DNA from: Maribacter caenipelagi
Lineage (GTDB): Bacteria; Bacteroidota; Bacteroidia; Flavobacteriales; Flavobacteriaceae
Assembly: GCF_004364175.1 (NCBI RefSeq)
Contig: NZ_SNZW01000018.1
Coordinates: 124,001-188,000 of the forward strand
Reading direction: 5' to 3'
DNA: 64,000 nucleotides
Of the stretch, positions 6,926 to 15,754 are shown one piece after another; the first letter of the stretch is position 1, and the number at the start of each line of letters is the position of its first letter. Under the pieces are notes generated by a model. That model was not told the origin of the DNA. It searched no databases and worked only from the letters and a program-made list of their open reading frames with translations. The translations under genes were made by a program, and so were the position numbers.

Positions 6926-8164
6926 ATGGTAGATAAAATTAAATGCCCAAATTGTGCTCATGAGTTTGATGTTGAAGAGGCACTTTCTGGTAAAATGCAG
7001 GCACATTTTAAGGCTGAATACGAGCGAAAAGTAGCCGAACAGGCTGAAATATTCAATAAAGAACGTAGAAAACTTGAAATCGAAGTAGAAGAATTCGAAA
7101 AGAAAAAGGAGAAGGAGAATGAGCTTTTTAAAGAAAAACTAGCCCAACGCCTTGCCAAAGAATCTGAAAAAATACAACTGCAGACCAACGAATCTTTTGA
7201 GCAAAAATTAAAAGCGCTACAGCAAGAGAACGAGAAAAAGAAAGAGGAGAACAGAGCGCTACGCGCTCAAGAGATCGACCTTTTAAAACGTGAGAACGAA
7301 CTAAAGGAAAAAGCGGAGGACCTTAAGCTGAACGTGCAAAAAGAGTTGCTCGAAAAGCAAACCCAAATCGAAGAAAAAGCCAAGGCCAAAGAACGCGAAT
7401 CTATGGCACTGAAGGAAAAGGAATACCAAAAGCAGCTAGACGACCAAAAGAAGCTAATTGATGAAATGAAGCGTAAGGCCGAACAAGGCTCTATGCAAAT
7501 GCAGGGCGAAGTACAAGAATTGGCACTAGAAGAGCTGTTACGTGCCACCTACCCTTTTGATGATATCGACGAAGTGGGCAAAGGCGTTCGTGGTGCAGAT
7601 TGCGTACAAACGGTTATAAACTCGCTTCAACAGACCTGTGGTTCTATTGTATACGAGAGTAAGCGTACCAAGAATTTTAGTAACGACTGGATCAATAAAC
7701 TTAAACAAGACCAGATTAATTGCAAGGCAGATATTGCGGTTATCGTAACGGAGACTTTTCCGCCAGATATGGACCGCTTTGGAGAGAAAAACGGTGTTTG
7801 GATCTGCGGATTCAACGAGGTAAAAAGTGTATCGCTCGTATTACGAGAACTACTATTAAAAACACAATCGATAAAATCGTCTGACGAGAACAAAGGGGAT
7901 AAGATGGAATTGTTGTACAGCTACCTAACCAGTAACGAGTTTGTACAGAATATCAACAGGATTATAGAAAACTATGACTCTATGATCAAACAGCTTAACT
8001 ACGAGAAAAAAGCGGCCTATAAGAATTTTGCGGTTCGTGAAAAGCAAATTTGGGGCGTTCAAGAAAATATTAATGTACTCTTTGGTTCTATTAAAGGCAT
8101 AGCCGGAAACTCGTTATCAACTTCCACGATACTTGATTTACCGGATGCGGAGATAGACGACTAG
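6926..8164 (+). CDS. DUF2130 coiled-coil protein with PD-(D/E)XK-like domain
   Basis: This 412-residue cytosolic protein has three parts. An N-terminal zinc-ribbon half-site CPNCAHEF (C7, C10) comes first, followed by a long Lys/Glu-rich coiled coil (about 30-190). The DUF2130 domain (about 195-350) follows, with GEVQELALEELL, RGADC (D225) and VYESKRTKNFSNDW (E244, K246). The last three agree with a restriction-endonuclease-like active site. The rest (KLKQDQINCKADIAVIVT and a helical C-terminus) is also as in the family. Function is not established; a DNA-processing or defence role is inferred from the fold. It stands alone on its strand with no partner gene in tight spacing. Confidence 0.85.
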   Translation: MVDKIKCPNCAHEFDVEEALSGKMQAHFKAEYERKVAEQAEIFNKERRKLEIEVEEFEKKKEKENELFKEKLAQRLAKESEKIQLQTNESFEQKLKALQQENEKKKEENRALRAQEIDLLKRENELKEKAEDLKLNVQKELLEKQTQIEEKAKAKERESMALKEKEYQKQLDDQKKLIDEMKRKAEQGSMQMQGEVQELALEELLRATYPFDDIDEVGKGVRGADCVQTVINSLQQTCGSIVYESKRTKNFSNDWINKLKQDQINCKADIAVIVTETFPPDMDRFGEKNGVWICGFNEVKSVSLVLRELLLKTQSIKSSDENKGDKMELLYSYLTSNEFVQNINRIIENYDSMIKQLNYEKKAAYKNFAVREKQIWGVQENINVLFGSIKGIAGNSLSTSTILDLPDAEIDD

Positions 8165-8302
8165 TTGTTGGTTGTTGGTGGTGAATTAGTGATTTTTTGC
8201 TGCGCGCTATTCGCAATACGTTATTCGCATTATGGATTACGCTTTTTATATTCATCAACCAACAGTTAAGGCTAAAAGCCATAATGCAAAGGCTAATAAA
8301 TT

Positions 8303-8824
8303 ATGAAGCAATGTCTCATCTTGTTTGCATTACTACTTGTTATTTTCTCCTCTTCATGCCAACAAGAAAAGAAAGCATCAGGTGATAATGTAACTAATAT
8401 ATGGACATCCTTTTTATCTGATTTAGAGGCTGAGGACAAGGAAGCTTTTAAAAATTCATCTGCCGAGACGATACGTTGCTATGATTGTTTAGAGAATACA
8501 CCATCTGAAGTGCAACAAATGAGCATCCTAAGAGAACAAGATTCCCTTTGGTACGATAAAATTTACGAAGACCTCATTTATATACCCATTGACAGTTTTA
8601 TAGCCAATGATTATGACATCCTATTTAATCCGCAGTTTATAAACATCCTTCAAGAAAATGAAACTGTTTATTTAAGCGAACAAAAAGAGGGGATAACCTA
8701 TGCGCACATACTTGTTACAACAACACCACCGACCGTATTTTTCGAAGGTGGTCAACATAGCTTTTCATTTGTAAAAGAGCCGAACGGATATTTTAAACTT
8801 ACCGAGATCAGCACCATCCCCTAA
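8303..8824 (+). CDS. Hypothetical lipoprotein
   Basis: This 173-residue predicted lipoprotein has lipobox FSSSC (Cys19). The mature part begins with a helical region NIWTSFLSDLEAEDKEAFKNSSAETIRCYDC and ends in strand segments (TYAHILVTTTPPTVFFEGGQHSFSFVKE, YFKLTEIS). This is the arrangement of small NTF2-like or DUF4440-like lipoproteins, but I cannot name the family. It ends 13 bases from the convergent LytTR regulator gene, with no obvious terminator between them. Confidence 0.75.
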   Translation: MKQCLILFALLLVIFSSSCQQEKKASGDNVTNIWTSFLSDLEAEDKEAFKNSSAETIRCYDCLENTPSEVQQMSILREQDSLWYDKIYEDLIYIPIDSFIANDYDILFNPQFINILQENETVYLSEQKEGITYAHILVTTTPPTVFFEGGQHSFSFVKEPNGYFKLTEISTIP

Positions 8825-8837
8825 AAGAAGAAGCACC

Positions 8838-9599
8838 TTAAGTTCCCATCCAATTTTTAAAATCCGACGCTTTTGCCTTGCTCACTACAATACGCTCGCT
8901 ACACACCGGGTGAACTTCTACCAACAACTTGCTGTTAAAATGAAATTTAATAGCGGTTATAGCCTCTCTACGTACTATAAACTGTCTGTTTGCCCTATAG
9001 AACACCTGGGGGTCTAAAGCCTCTTCTATGTCTTCTAATTTAATATCGAGCACATAAGAACGCTCTTGTACCGTTACCGCTTTTACAAGACCAGTATCTA
9101 TAAAGAAATAGGCTATATCGGCAGTTTTTACAGGTAACAATTGGTCGCCCAAACCCACCAAGAATGTCTGTTTAAAATTTGCAGGTTTGTGCTGTATTAG
9201 ATGCATTAGACTATGCATTTGCTGCTCATCGATACCATTTTGGTGGTTTTGAGCTTCAAAACGATCTAAGGCATCTGACAGTTCTTCTTGATCGATCGGC
9301 TTCAATAAATAATCAATGCTATTTACCTTAAATGCCTTTAATGCATATTGATCATATGCCGTAGTAAATATGATGGGAATCTTGATTTCTACCTGATCAA
9401 AAATCTCGAACGAAATACCGTCTGCCAAATGAATATCCATAAATACCAAAACACCTTCATGCGGCTTTGAAAAATATGCTACGGTCGCCTTTACCGTATC
9501 TAAAACGGCTATAACCTCGATTGCAGGGTTGATCTTCGTTAACAGATATGCCAGGTTATCGCTTGCAGCAAGTTCGTCTTCTACTAGTATTACTTTCAT
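8838..9599 (-). CDS. LytTR-family response regulator
   Basis: This 253-residue regulator has a receiver domain (about 1-120) with the acidic pair E7/D8, phosphoacceptor D55 in FMDIHL, T79/T80 in FTTAYDQYALKAF and K99 in LLKPI. The LytTR DNA-binding domain follows (about 145-250), containing FLVGLGDQLLPVKTADIAYF, VFYRANRQFIVRREAI and VVSKAKASDFKNWM. It acts as a transcription factor controlled by the kinase encoded just upstream. The ATG overlaps the kinase stop by four bases (ATGA), so the two are co-translated. Target genes cannot be read from the sequence. Confidence 0.93.
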   Translation of the reverse strand: MKVILVEDELAASDNLAYLLTKINPAIEVIAVLDTVKATVAYFSKPHEGVLVFMDIHLADGISFEIFDQVEIKIPIIFTTAYDQYALKAFKVNSIDYLLKPIDQEELSDALDRFEAQNHQNGIDEQQMHSLMHLIQHKPANFKQTFLVGLGDQLLPVKTADIAYFFIDTGLVKAVTVQERSYVLDIKLEDIEEALDPQVFYRANRQFIVRREAITAIKFHFNSKLLVEVHPVCSERIVVSKAKASDFKNWMGT

Positions 9600-10630
9600 G
9601 CCGATTGCTTTAAAGGTAATTTTACTTTGAATATATCATTATCGGTACTGACCAACACTTCTTTTTTCAATAAAAGAGAATACCGCTTTTTAAGATTATA
9701 GAGTCCTGTGCCCATACCCTCAGCTAATGTGCTGCGTTTACGAATTGGGTTTTCTACCACCAAAGAATCTCCGCTAGAATAGACCTTTACGGTCAGTGGG
9801 TTGGTCGAAGATATTTCGTTATGCTTCACTGAATTTTCTACCAATGACTGCAATGCCAAAGGTGGCACTTTACAATCCATAAACTCATCGGCAATATCTA
9901 TATCTATTTGTATGCGATCTCTATAACGGGTCTTCATTAAAAAACAATAACTATCCAGAAACTTTAATTCTTCTTTTACAGGTACTAAATTGGTCTCGCC
10001 ACTTTGTAATATGTAGCGGTACATGTAAGATAGCTTATTTACGAATTTGGTGGCATTTTCATTATCTCTTATCAAAGAGGATAATGAATTTAGCGAATTG
10101 AACAAAAAATGTGGATCGATCTGGTTTTTTAAGGCTGCCAATTCGTTCTCTAGATTCTGTTGTTTTAACTGCTCGTTCTCAATTCTACTCTCTTGCTTAT
10201 CTGTACTTACACGTAATAAACGGGCAATAAAAAATAGTACTATAGACAGGTTGATGAAGGTAAAATTAACCCAGCCTTCTTCATGAGAATCCAACGTTCT
10301 GCCATTTACCAAAGGATAAACTGCTATTATGATTTTTACCACTACAAAAAGTGATAAAGCATTTATGAGCAATATCAAGATCCACTTTAATATTGGCGAC
10401 CATTTTAAAGCATCATAATCTATATTGGCATTCAACTGTATTACCGACCATGAAAAACAAAAGAAGAAAAGATACCTATATAAAAAGTCGGTAACCCAAG
10501 ACATGGAGAAATTTAAGTTCCCCTCCATAATACCATTATATAGATAGATAGTCTTTGGCAGCGATACCAAAATACCTATAAGTAGGGCCGTTTTAACTAC
10601 TTCTCCCTGTTTAACCTTTGTCAATGCCAT
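9596..10630 (-). CDS. LytS/YehU-type sensor histidine kinase
   Basis: This 344-residue membrane kinase has four hydrophobic segments (about 13-30, 48-66, 78-106, 122-140) and no extracellular sensor domain. A short coiled coil (145-170) leads into the His_kinase signature NQIDPHFLFNSLNSL with H174. The ATP-binding part has LVENSVKHN and GMGTGLYNLKKRYSLL. It is the partner of the LytTR regulator encoded directly downstream. The signal could be membrane-derived, since nothing outside the membrane is long enough to bind a ligand. Confidence 0.92.
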   Translation of the reverse strand: MALTKVKQGEVVKTALLIGILVSLPKTIYLYNGIMEGNLNFSMSWVTDFLYRYLFFFCFSWSVIQLNANIDYDALKWSPILKWILILLINALSLFVVVKIIIAVYPLVNGRTLDSHEEGWVNFTFINLSIVLFFIARLLRVSTDKQESRIENEQLKQQNLENELAALKNQIDPHFLFNSLNSLSSLIRDNENATKFVNKLSYMYRYILQSGETNLVPVKEELKFLDSYCFLMKTRYRDRIQIDIDIADEFMDCKVPPLALQSLVENSVKHNEISSTNPLTVKVYSSGDSLVVENPIRKRSTLAEGMGTGLYNLKKRYSLLLKKEVLVSTDNDIFKVKLPLKQSA

Positions 10631-10657
10631 GTAATCTCTTTTCTAAATGGTACTTTT

Positions 10658-10665
10658 CAAATATA
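10658..10665 (-). promoter_or_regulatory. Candidate -7 box for the LytS/LytTR operon
   Basis: On the reverse strand this reads TATATTTG, matching the Bacteroidota -7 consensus TAnnTTTG. It is 28 bases ahead of the kinase ATG. A TTG at 10689-10691 could be the -33 element, although the 23-base spacing is longer than the usual 19-21. Confidence 0.4.
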
Positions 10666-10696
10666 CCGTAATAATAACTTTGAATTTGCAATGCGC

Positions 10697-10726
10697 AAAA
10701 AAGCCGGTCTTTACTAAGTAAAGACC
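10697..10726 (-). terminator. Rho-independent terminator after the acidic repeat protein
   Basis: GGTCTTTAC and GTAAAGACC form a perfect nine-base stem with a TAA loop (10706-10726). On the reverse strand it is followed by CCGGC and then six T (10697-10702). It lies 28 bases past the stop of the gene at 10754. Confidence 0.85.
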
Positions 10727-10753
10727 AACTTACATTTAAACTACACTAACTTC

Positions 10754-11137
10754 TTAAAGTGCATAGGCATCAAAATCGGCAGGTAAATAAGCTGCAGTTT
10801 CAAAACCTAATTCCACAATATCTTCCTCTTCGAAAATTTCAAAATCTATATCGGATAGATTGGCACCTGCGTAGGGATCAAAATCAAGAGGCAAATATTC
10901 AAATGCATCGAAACCTAAATCTATTTCTTCGTTGATTTCTAATACTTCAATGTCGTTCGCATTCAATTTATCCATCTCTAAAGATGCTTCTAACTGTGCT
11001 TCTAAATCGATAACACAATCATTGAAAATGGCGGTGATTTCTGCCTTCTCGGTTTCTTTATTTTTTTGAATTCCTTTAAATGATATAAAGGTGACGGCCA
11101 CTACGACCACCGCTGATAAAATTTTAATGTTTTTCAT
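10754..11137 (-). CDS. Acidic membrane-anchored protein with duplicated YLPxDFDxYA motif
   Basis: This 127-residue protein begins with a hydrophobic anchor or signal (ILSAVVVVAVTFISF, 6-20) and is otherwise strongly acidic. The second half holds two copies of one motif, LGFDAFEYLPLDFDPYA (74-90) and LGFETAAYLPADFDAYA (110-126), and the protein ends one residue after the second. I have a recollection of similar FDxxxYLPxxFxPY strings in other Flavobacteriaceae proteins but know no function for them. It has its own terminator. A 12-bp palindrome (TATTGCGCAATA, 11186-11197) overlaps the sequence TATCTTTG (reverse strand, 11180-11187), a possible -7 box. Confidence 0.75.
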   Translation of the reverse strand: MKNIKILSAVVVVAVTFISFKGIQKNKETEKAEITAIFNDCVIDLEAQLEASLEMDKLNANDIEVLEINEEIDLGFDAFEYLPLDFDPYAGANLSDIDFEIFEEEDIVELGFETAAYLPADFDAYAL

Positions 11138-11379
11138 GATTTTATAATTTTAAGTTCTTAGAATTGTTTTACTATACCCCAAAGATATTGCGCAATACTG
11201 CTTGTAGATAATATTAGTGACCCAACTGTCAAATTTGCCATCTAAAACAGCTTTAGACAGTTATGAATTTTTTTTTGGCGGATATTAAGCGGGAATAATT
11301 TTGAAGTAATTAGTACTTATACACTTCTAATTTGAAGTAGACAAACAATTAAAATACATTCATTTTTTCGGATGCACGC

Positions 11380-13695
11380 CTACTTAGTGAACCAATCGCG
11401 CACCGATTCTTCGGCTAATTTGTTATTAGGTGTAAAGGCACTATTATGCTCGCCGCGGTATTCGATGTAGCTAGGGAATTTCCACCACAGTATACCTTGG
11501 CACCAAGGTTCGTTTTGTATACCTTCAAAGATAATCTCGTAAGATCTACGCTGTGCTTCTTCGTTAATGGTATCGTCTGCCTCTGCATGCGGATTCTTCC
11601 AAGGGGCATCAACACTTCTAAAACCTATTTCGGTAAATACGATGGGTTTTTTAAAGCGATCATATACCTTTTTAATCTTCGTCTTTACGGTATCGAACTG
11701 CAGACTTAATTCTTCGTTCGTAGGACTGTCTTTTTTACTCAACGGATAATAGGAGTTTAAACCAATGAAATCTAAATCGTCCCAAAATTCTATTTTCTCA
11801 AATTCTGCTCCCCAATTGGCGGCATAGGTAAGTTGCCCAGAATAAAGCGCCCGCGTTTTCTTGATCATCGCACGCCAAGCTTCAGGTTGCGACAAAGTTG
11901 CTTTGGTAAACTCTACCCCTATACACAAGGCATCCATCTCATGAATTTCTGCCAAGAAGGCGTAGTGGCGGATCCAACGATAATAATAATCATGAAACTT
12001 GTCCCATTGTGCATCTGTAGGCATATCTATACCGCCCGGCCAACTACCGCCCACATAAATCTGTGGTTTCAACAAGGTATACATACCCATATCACTCGCC
12101 ATTGCCACGGCATGTACTACAGCGTCATCGTTTTCACTACCGGCATTATTACTAAAATGAAGTGGCGTTGGTGTATTTATATCGTTAATGCCCGTATACG
12201 GTACGATTGCCATGGCATTACTACCCATATTCTTTTGCTTCAATAGAGATTCCGTCGCTTTTTGAGAACCATAGCCGTTATAAATACTATAGCCTTCATG
12301 TGCAAAATTGAAGCCTTTTAGGTAGGGTAATTTTTTCTTTTCCGTTTTTTTCTTCGGATGTGCTTTTGGCAACCCCTTTAAATAGTTTTGCCACTTTACT
12401 TCTAGTATTTTTTCTTCTGTTTCAGAAAGGGATGCATTTTTGTATCGTTTTAGGTAGGTTTCTTTCCCCCAAGTTTTTATTAGAAAATCGGTAAAAGCAC
12501 CTGCCATACAATCTCTAATAAGTGATGATTCCATCTCCATAAAAGAATTATCCAACAGTTCTGCTACAGTAAATGTATTTTCAGATTCTACCAACCTTGC
12601 CGACCAATAATGATAGCCTTTCATTTGCCAGGTATTAGTAAAATAAATCGGTAAACCCGATGTGATTATATTTTTATCACTCTCTCCAATAAGGTTGTGC
12701 AGCAACAAAGCATTATCTCTACCGATGTTATTATTGTCATAGATTTTATTGACAATGGTGTGTACCGAATTTGTTACAGTATCAAAAGTAGAATGATCTG
12801 TATTGCCTGTCATCAAGCCTTTTTCTTCTGTACAGGTATAAAAATTATATGTAATTTTTGGTGCATTCTTGCCACTAACAAAATCGACTATCGTAGCTTT
12901 TGATGCTGTAACCTTTGCTTGCCAATTATCAACATCGGCTGGTTCAATGGCTTTTTGATGGTCTATGAATTTAAATTCATCGGTATCTAACAAAACCCTG
13001 GTGCCCGTGGCAAAATTGAAAAATGTAGCCCCCTCAATTCCCCATTCGTTATTGAAATCGCCCATAACCAATCGCTCTTTATTCTCATACACCTCGTATT
13101 CTAAATTCTGGCAGTAAAACGACTGACCTTGCTCAGCTACTTTTTCTTCAAAAAATGAAAATACTTCTTGGGCATCTGTACCGGTCAAAAAGCTAAAAGG
13201 AATTTTAGGGTCTGTGGGACTCGGATAAAAACTTACCCCGAGAATCGAATTATTATTGGGTACTTCTTTTGAGCCTATTTTTATTTCTGAGTTCGATACC
13301 TGAAAAGGGGTATCGCCCATGTATTTTTTTATCAGCGGATTCTCATCTACGGTACCTACCAAAAAAACAATACTATTGTTCAGTGCTTCTCTGCTTACCT
13401 CTGCTACATTTTGGTAACTGACCTTTACACTTCGCCAAGATTTGGTAACCTCCATCAAAGAAAGGTTATGAAGAACATTTTTATACTGCTGCTGTAGTGT
13501 TGAATCTTTTGCACCGTAGACCACCAATATCTCTCGCTTATCGAAGAAACTTCTACGAAGATCTCTTCGTGTAGCCACAGAATCTATTGCTTTGGGTATG
13601 ATCTCATTTTCTGCTTTAGGAAAATATTCTACACCTGCAAACCCAACAATACCAACAATAACAAATAAGGCAACTAAGAGATATTTCTTCTTCAT
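11380..13695 (-). CDS. GH113-like glycosidase-fold protein with metallopeptidase-like N-terminal half
   Basis: This 771-residue protein has an N-terminal hydrophobic anchor or signal (5-23) and two large parts. The C-terminal part (about 457-771) is a TIM barrel like GH113 beta-mannanases: GFNFAHEGY, ALCIGVEFTK with E595 as candidate acid/base, FIGLNSYYPLS and IVFTEIGF with E689 as candidate nucleophile. The N-terminal part (about 50-450) shows an arrangement reminiscent of M1-type peptidases (LLHNLIGES at 331-339, then AGAFTDFLIKTWGKETYLKRY at 398-418), but no HExxH is present. A Lys-rich linker (446-456) joins them. Carbohydrate cleavage is inferred from the barrel; the substrate is unknown. 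The gene is monocistronic. Confidence 0.72.
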   Translation of the reverse strand: MKKKYLLVALFVIVGIVGFAGVEYFPKAENEIIPKAIDSVATRRDLRRSFFDKREILVVYGAKDSTLQQQYKNVLHNLSLMEVTKSWRSVKVSYQNVAEVSREALNNSIVFLVGTVDENPLIKKYMGDTPFQVSNSEIKIGSKEVPNNNSILGVSFYPSPTDPKIPFSFLTGTDAQEVFSFFEEKVAEQGQSFYCQNLEYEVYENKERLVMGDFNNEWGIEGATFFNFATGTRVLLDTDEFKFIDHQKAIEPADVDNWQAKVTASKATIVDFVSGKNAPKITYNFYTCTEEKGLMTGNTDHSTFDTVTNSVHTIVNKIYDNNNIGRDNALLLHNLIGESDKNIITSGLPIYFTNTWQMKGYHYWSARLVESENTFTVAELLDNSFMEMESSLIRDCMAGAFTDFLIKTWGKETYLKRYKNASLSETEEKILEVKWQNYLKGLPKAHPKKKTEKKKLPYLKGFNFAHEGYSIYNGYGSQKATESLLKQKNMGSNAMAIVPYTGINDINTPTPLHFSNNAGSENDDAVVHAVAMASDMGMYTLLKPQIYVGGSWPGGIDMPTDAQWDKFHDYYYRWIRHYAFLAEIHEMDALCIGVEFTKATLSQPEAWRAMIKKTRALYSGQLTYAANWGAEFEKIEFWDDLDFIGLNSYYPLSKKDSPTNEELSLQFDTVKTKIKKVYDRFKKPIVFTEIGFRSVDAPWKNPHAEADDTINEEAQRRSYEIIFEGIQNEPWCQGILWWKFPSYIEYRGEHNSAFTPNNKLAEESVRDWFTK

Positions 13696-13798
13696 AAAGT
13701 CAGTAATTGGCTAACTGTTGTTTAAGATAACAAAACTGTAAAACCTATATCTGTTTACGACGTTATTTAACTTTTAAAAAAGGAAATTTTGTGGTGGT

Positions 13799-14031
13799 AT
13801 GTTCCAAACCTGTTTTAAATTCATTTTAAAACACCTAGGTTTCTTTCATAAACACTTGAACTTGAAAAAGGGTTTCCGATTCATTTATTCTTCTTTAGGC
13901 ATCTCAAATGTCACTTCGAGTGAATTTCAAGGCACGAAGAAATTTGTATCGAGAAACTCGCATGTTCCAGACCTGTTCTCGATACATTTTTAAAAAACGC
14001 TACGCTTCTTTCAAAAACACTCGAACTGACA
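13799..14031. repeat. Diverged direct repeat with long foldback
   Basis: The sequence ATGTTCCARACCTGTT occurs at 13799 and again at 13961, in both cases followed some 45 bases later by a related TTCTTTCAWAAACACT segment. A nested inverted repeat is also present: TGTCACTTCGAGTG (13909-13922) pairs with CACTCGAACTGACA (14018-14031) with one mismatch, and TGTATCGAGAA (13945-13955) pairs perfectly with TTCTCGATACA (13976-13986). The 13696-14102 gap holds no credible gene. It looks like a dispersed, non-coding foldback element. Confidence 0.65.
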
Positions 14032-14102
14032 ATACGTTTTGCTTGAACTTATTAGTTTTAAAAATCGAATAAAATATCACAAGTAAAATCCACTTCTGCC
14101 CT

Positions 14103-14136
14103 TTTGTGGTAGAAAGCCATTTGTACCTTAACTTTG
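14103..14136 (+). promoter_or_regulatory. Candidate Bacteroidota promoter of the GIN-domain gene
   Basis: TTTG at 14103-14106 is followed after 22 bases by TAACTTTG at 14129-14136, matching the -33 TTG and -7 TAnnTTTG pattern. The spacing is one base longer than usual. The predicted start of transcription is about 15 bases ahead of the ATG at 14160. Confidence 0.5.
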
Positions 14137-14159
14137 TACTACCAAATAGTCAACGCTAC

Positions 14160-14840
14160 ATGAAATCAATGCTACTTTTTACTTGTTTCTGCTTTTATAC
14201 CTTGACCGCTTTTGCCCAAGGCGTAGCAATAATTCCATTAGAGAAATATACAGAGCTTCGAGTGTACGATAGAATTAGTGTTACCTTAGTGAAAGGCGAA
14301 AAGAATAAAATTGAAATATCTGCCGAGAACAAAAAAGATTTGAGCATTACCGAAAATGACGGTCGCTTGAGACTAAAAATGTGCTCGGGCGAATCTTTGC
14401 TGAATTCCATCTTAAGCATTAAACTTTTCTATACTGAAGCACTTTCGGTTATTGATGCAAATAAGAACTCTCGTATTATTTCAACGGGATTAATTATCGG
14501 TACAGATTTAGCTATTGAAGCACAAGACGCCAGTACCATCACCTTAAATATTGCCTACAACAATGTATCGGTTAAAAGCACGAGCGGTAGCGAAATAAAA
14601 CTTTCTGGTAATAGCGGTACTCAACAGGTGATGATCAATACCGGTGGTAAACTTTTAAATAAAGGTCTAAAGACTAAAAGTAGTACCGTAATCGTATTAT
14701 CTGGAGGTAGTGCCGAAGTTTATGCCAGTGAGGCTGTTATTGCCAAGGTAAAAGCAGGTGGAGCAATTACGGTGTACGGCAACCCAAAATCTGTAGATAA
14801 AGATGATACGTTTGGTGGTAAAATTGCAATACTAGAATAA
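14160..14840 (+). CDS. Secreted GIN-domain (DUF2807) protein
   Basis: This 226-residue protein has a signal peptide (MKSMLLFTCFCFYTLTAFAQ) and the GIN/DUF2807 domain. The entry sequence YTELRVYDRISVTLVKGEKNKIEI is characteristic, followed by repeated short strands (IISTGLIIGTDLAIEAQDASTITLNI, VKSTSGSEIKLSG, VIVLSGGSAEVYA) that would form a right-handed beta-helix. The frame is open to 14106, but that region overlaps the promoter, and the signal peptide fixes the start at 14160. Members are envelope proteins of unknown role. Its stop codon directly abuts the stop of the convergent CPXCG gene. Confidence 0.85.
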   Translation: MKSMLLFTCFCFYTLTAFAQGVAIIPLEKYTELRVYDRISVTLVKGEKNKIEISAENKKDLSITENDGRLRLKMCSGESLLNSILSIKLFYTEALSVIDANKNSRIISTGLIIGTDLAIEAQDASTITLNIAYNNVSVKSTSGSEIKLSGNSGTQQVMINTGGKLLNKGLKTKSSTVIVLSGGSAEVYASEAVIAKVKAGGAITVYGNPKSVDKDDTFGGKIAILE

Positions 14841-15023
14841 TTACTGCTCTATACTCTGAACATCAAACCCAATCAGTTCATTATCTTGAAACTGCGGAGT
14901 AACCTCTATAGGGTTACAACATACTTCGCAATCTTCTACATATGTCTGTTGTGAAATAGATGGATCTAATAGCATAGATACTTCTTCCCAACAATACGGA
15001 CACTGAAAATAATGCTCGAACAT
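14841..15023 (-). CDS. CPXCG-motif cysteine-rich small protein
   Basis: This 60-residue cytosolic protein has CPYC (C8, C11) and CEVCC (C32, C35, C36) spaced as in the Cys_rich_CPXG family, so it probably folds around a zinc ion. It ends in FQDNELIGFDVQSIEQ, the usual strand pair. The family has no known function. The next gene of the same strand (15033) lies nine bases upstream, which suggests co-transcription. Confidence 0.85.
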   Translation of the reverse strand: MFEHYFQCPYCWEEVSMLLDPSISQQTYVEDCEVCCNPIEVTPQFQDNELIGFDVQSIEQ

Positions 15024-15032
15024 AACTACAGT

Positions 15033-15701
15033 TTATGCTTTCAATTCTTTCGCTAGTTCTTTTAAAGTAAGAGTCTGAATTAAATTACCGCCATTAGAAG
15101 TAAAAATGGTATCGTAACCTAATTTTAAGGATAGTATATCTTCATTAGTATCTAAATGAATGTCTGAAGGGTTTACCTTGACTTCTTCTAACTTTACATC
15201 GAAACGCTTTTTTAAGCTGACCAATCCGTTCATCTTACGCAACTCGAATCCGTAGAAATCAAACAAGCGCTTTAATCCGCTGAAAAAACTTATTCCTATA
15301 AAAACTAAACTTGCCATGGCAAATTTATATGCCAAGGTAAAAACGTCTAGCTCATCTCCATTTATAAAAGTATGTGCCAAGTTTATACAACCATAAATAC
15401 CCAAAAAGAAAACTAATAGACCAACGATAACAGCAAGCACATCGGTAAGTAAGGCTTTGGTAGTTCTGGTTACCGTTAAGCCATCTGCCGTTTTGTTGGC
15501 CTGAAATCCGAAATCTTTTAAAAACTCTAGATTATTAATTTGAGCTAGTTTATTGGCAATGGTAGTTTCTAAACCACTTAAATCTACAACAACAGTACGT
15601 TTCTGCAACTCATCTTGTAAACTTAATTGCGCTTCAAAAGTGAGTAATGAATGTTGATCTAGAATTTTTATAAGCTCGCTATTTGTTCTATCGCTATACA
15701 T
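15033..15701 (-). CDS. Hypothetical membrane protein
   Basis: This 222-residue protein has a helical N-terminal part (SELIKILDQHSLLTFEAQLSLQDELQKR), two hydrophobic spans (about 87-112 and 125-145) and a soluble C-terminal tail with strand pattern (ILSLKLGYDTIFTSNGGNLIQTLTLKELAKEL). I do not recognise the family. It sits upstream of the CPXCG gene in the same direction and downstream of the efflux operon, 53 bases from the tolC-like stop codon. Confidence 0.65.
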   Translation of the reverse strand: MYSDRTNSELIKILDQHSLLTFEAQLSLQDELQKRTVVVDLSGLETTIANKLAQINNLEFLKDFGFQANKTADGLTVTRTTKALLTDVLAVIVGLLVFFLGIYGCINLAHTFINGDELDVFTLAYKFAMASLVFIGISFFSGLKRLFDFYGFELRKMNGLVSLKKRFDVKLEEVKVNPSDIHLDTNEDILSLKLGYDTIFTSNGGNLIQTLTLKELAKELKA

Positions 15702-15754
15702 GTTATTCCCTAATTAATTTACTCGACAATCGAGGTTAAAATCTCTAAGCCTTC

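Noticed and set aside
8165-8302. Gene in the space between the DUF2130 and lipoprotein genes
   Set aside because: The short frames there have no start signals or protein pattern; near-repeats of TATTCGCAATACG/TATTCGCATTATGG explain the look of the region.
13799-13993. 64-codon frame in the 13696-14102 gap
   Set aside because: It lies in the direct-repeat and foldback element, and the translated repeat gives the same residues twice.
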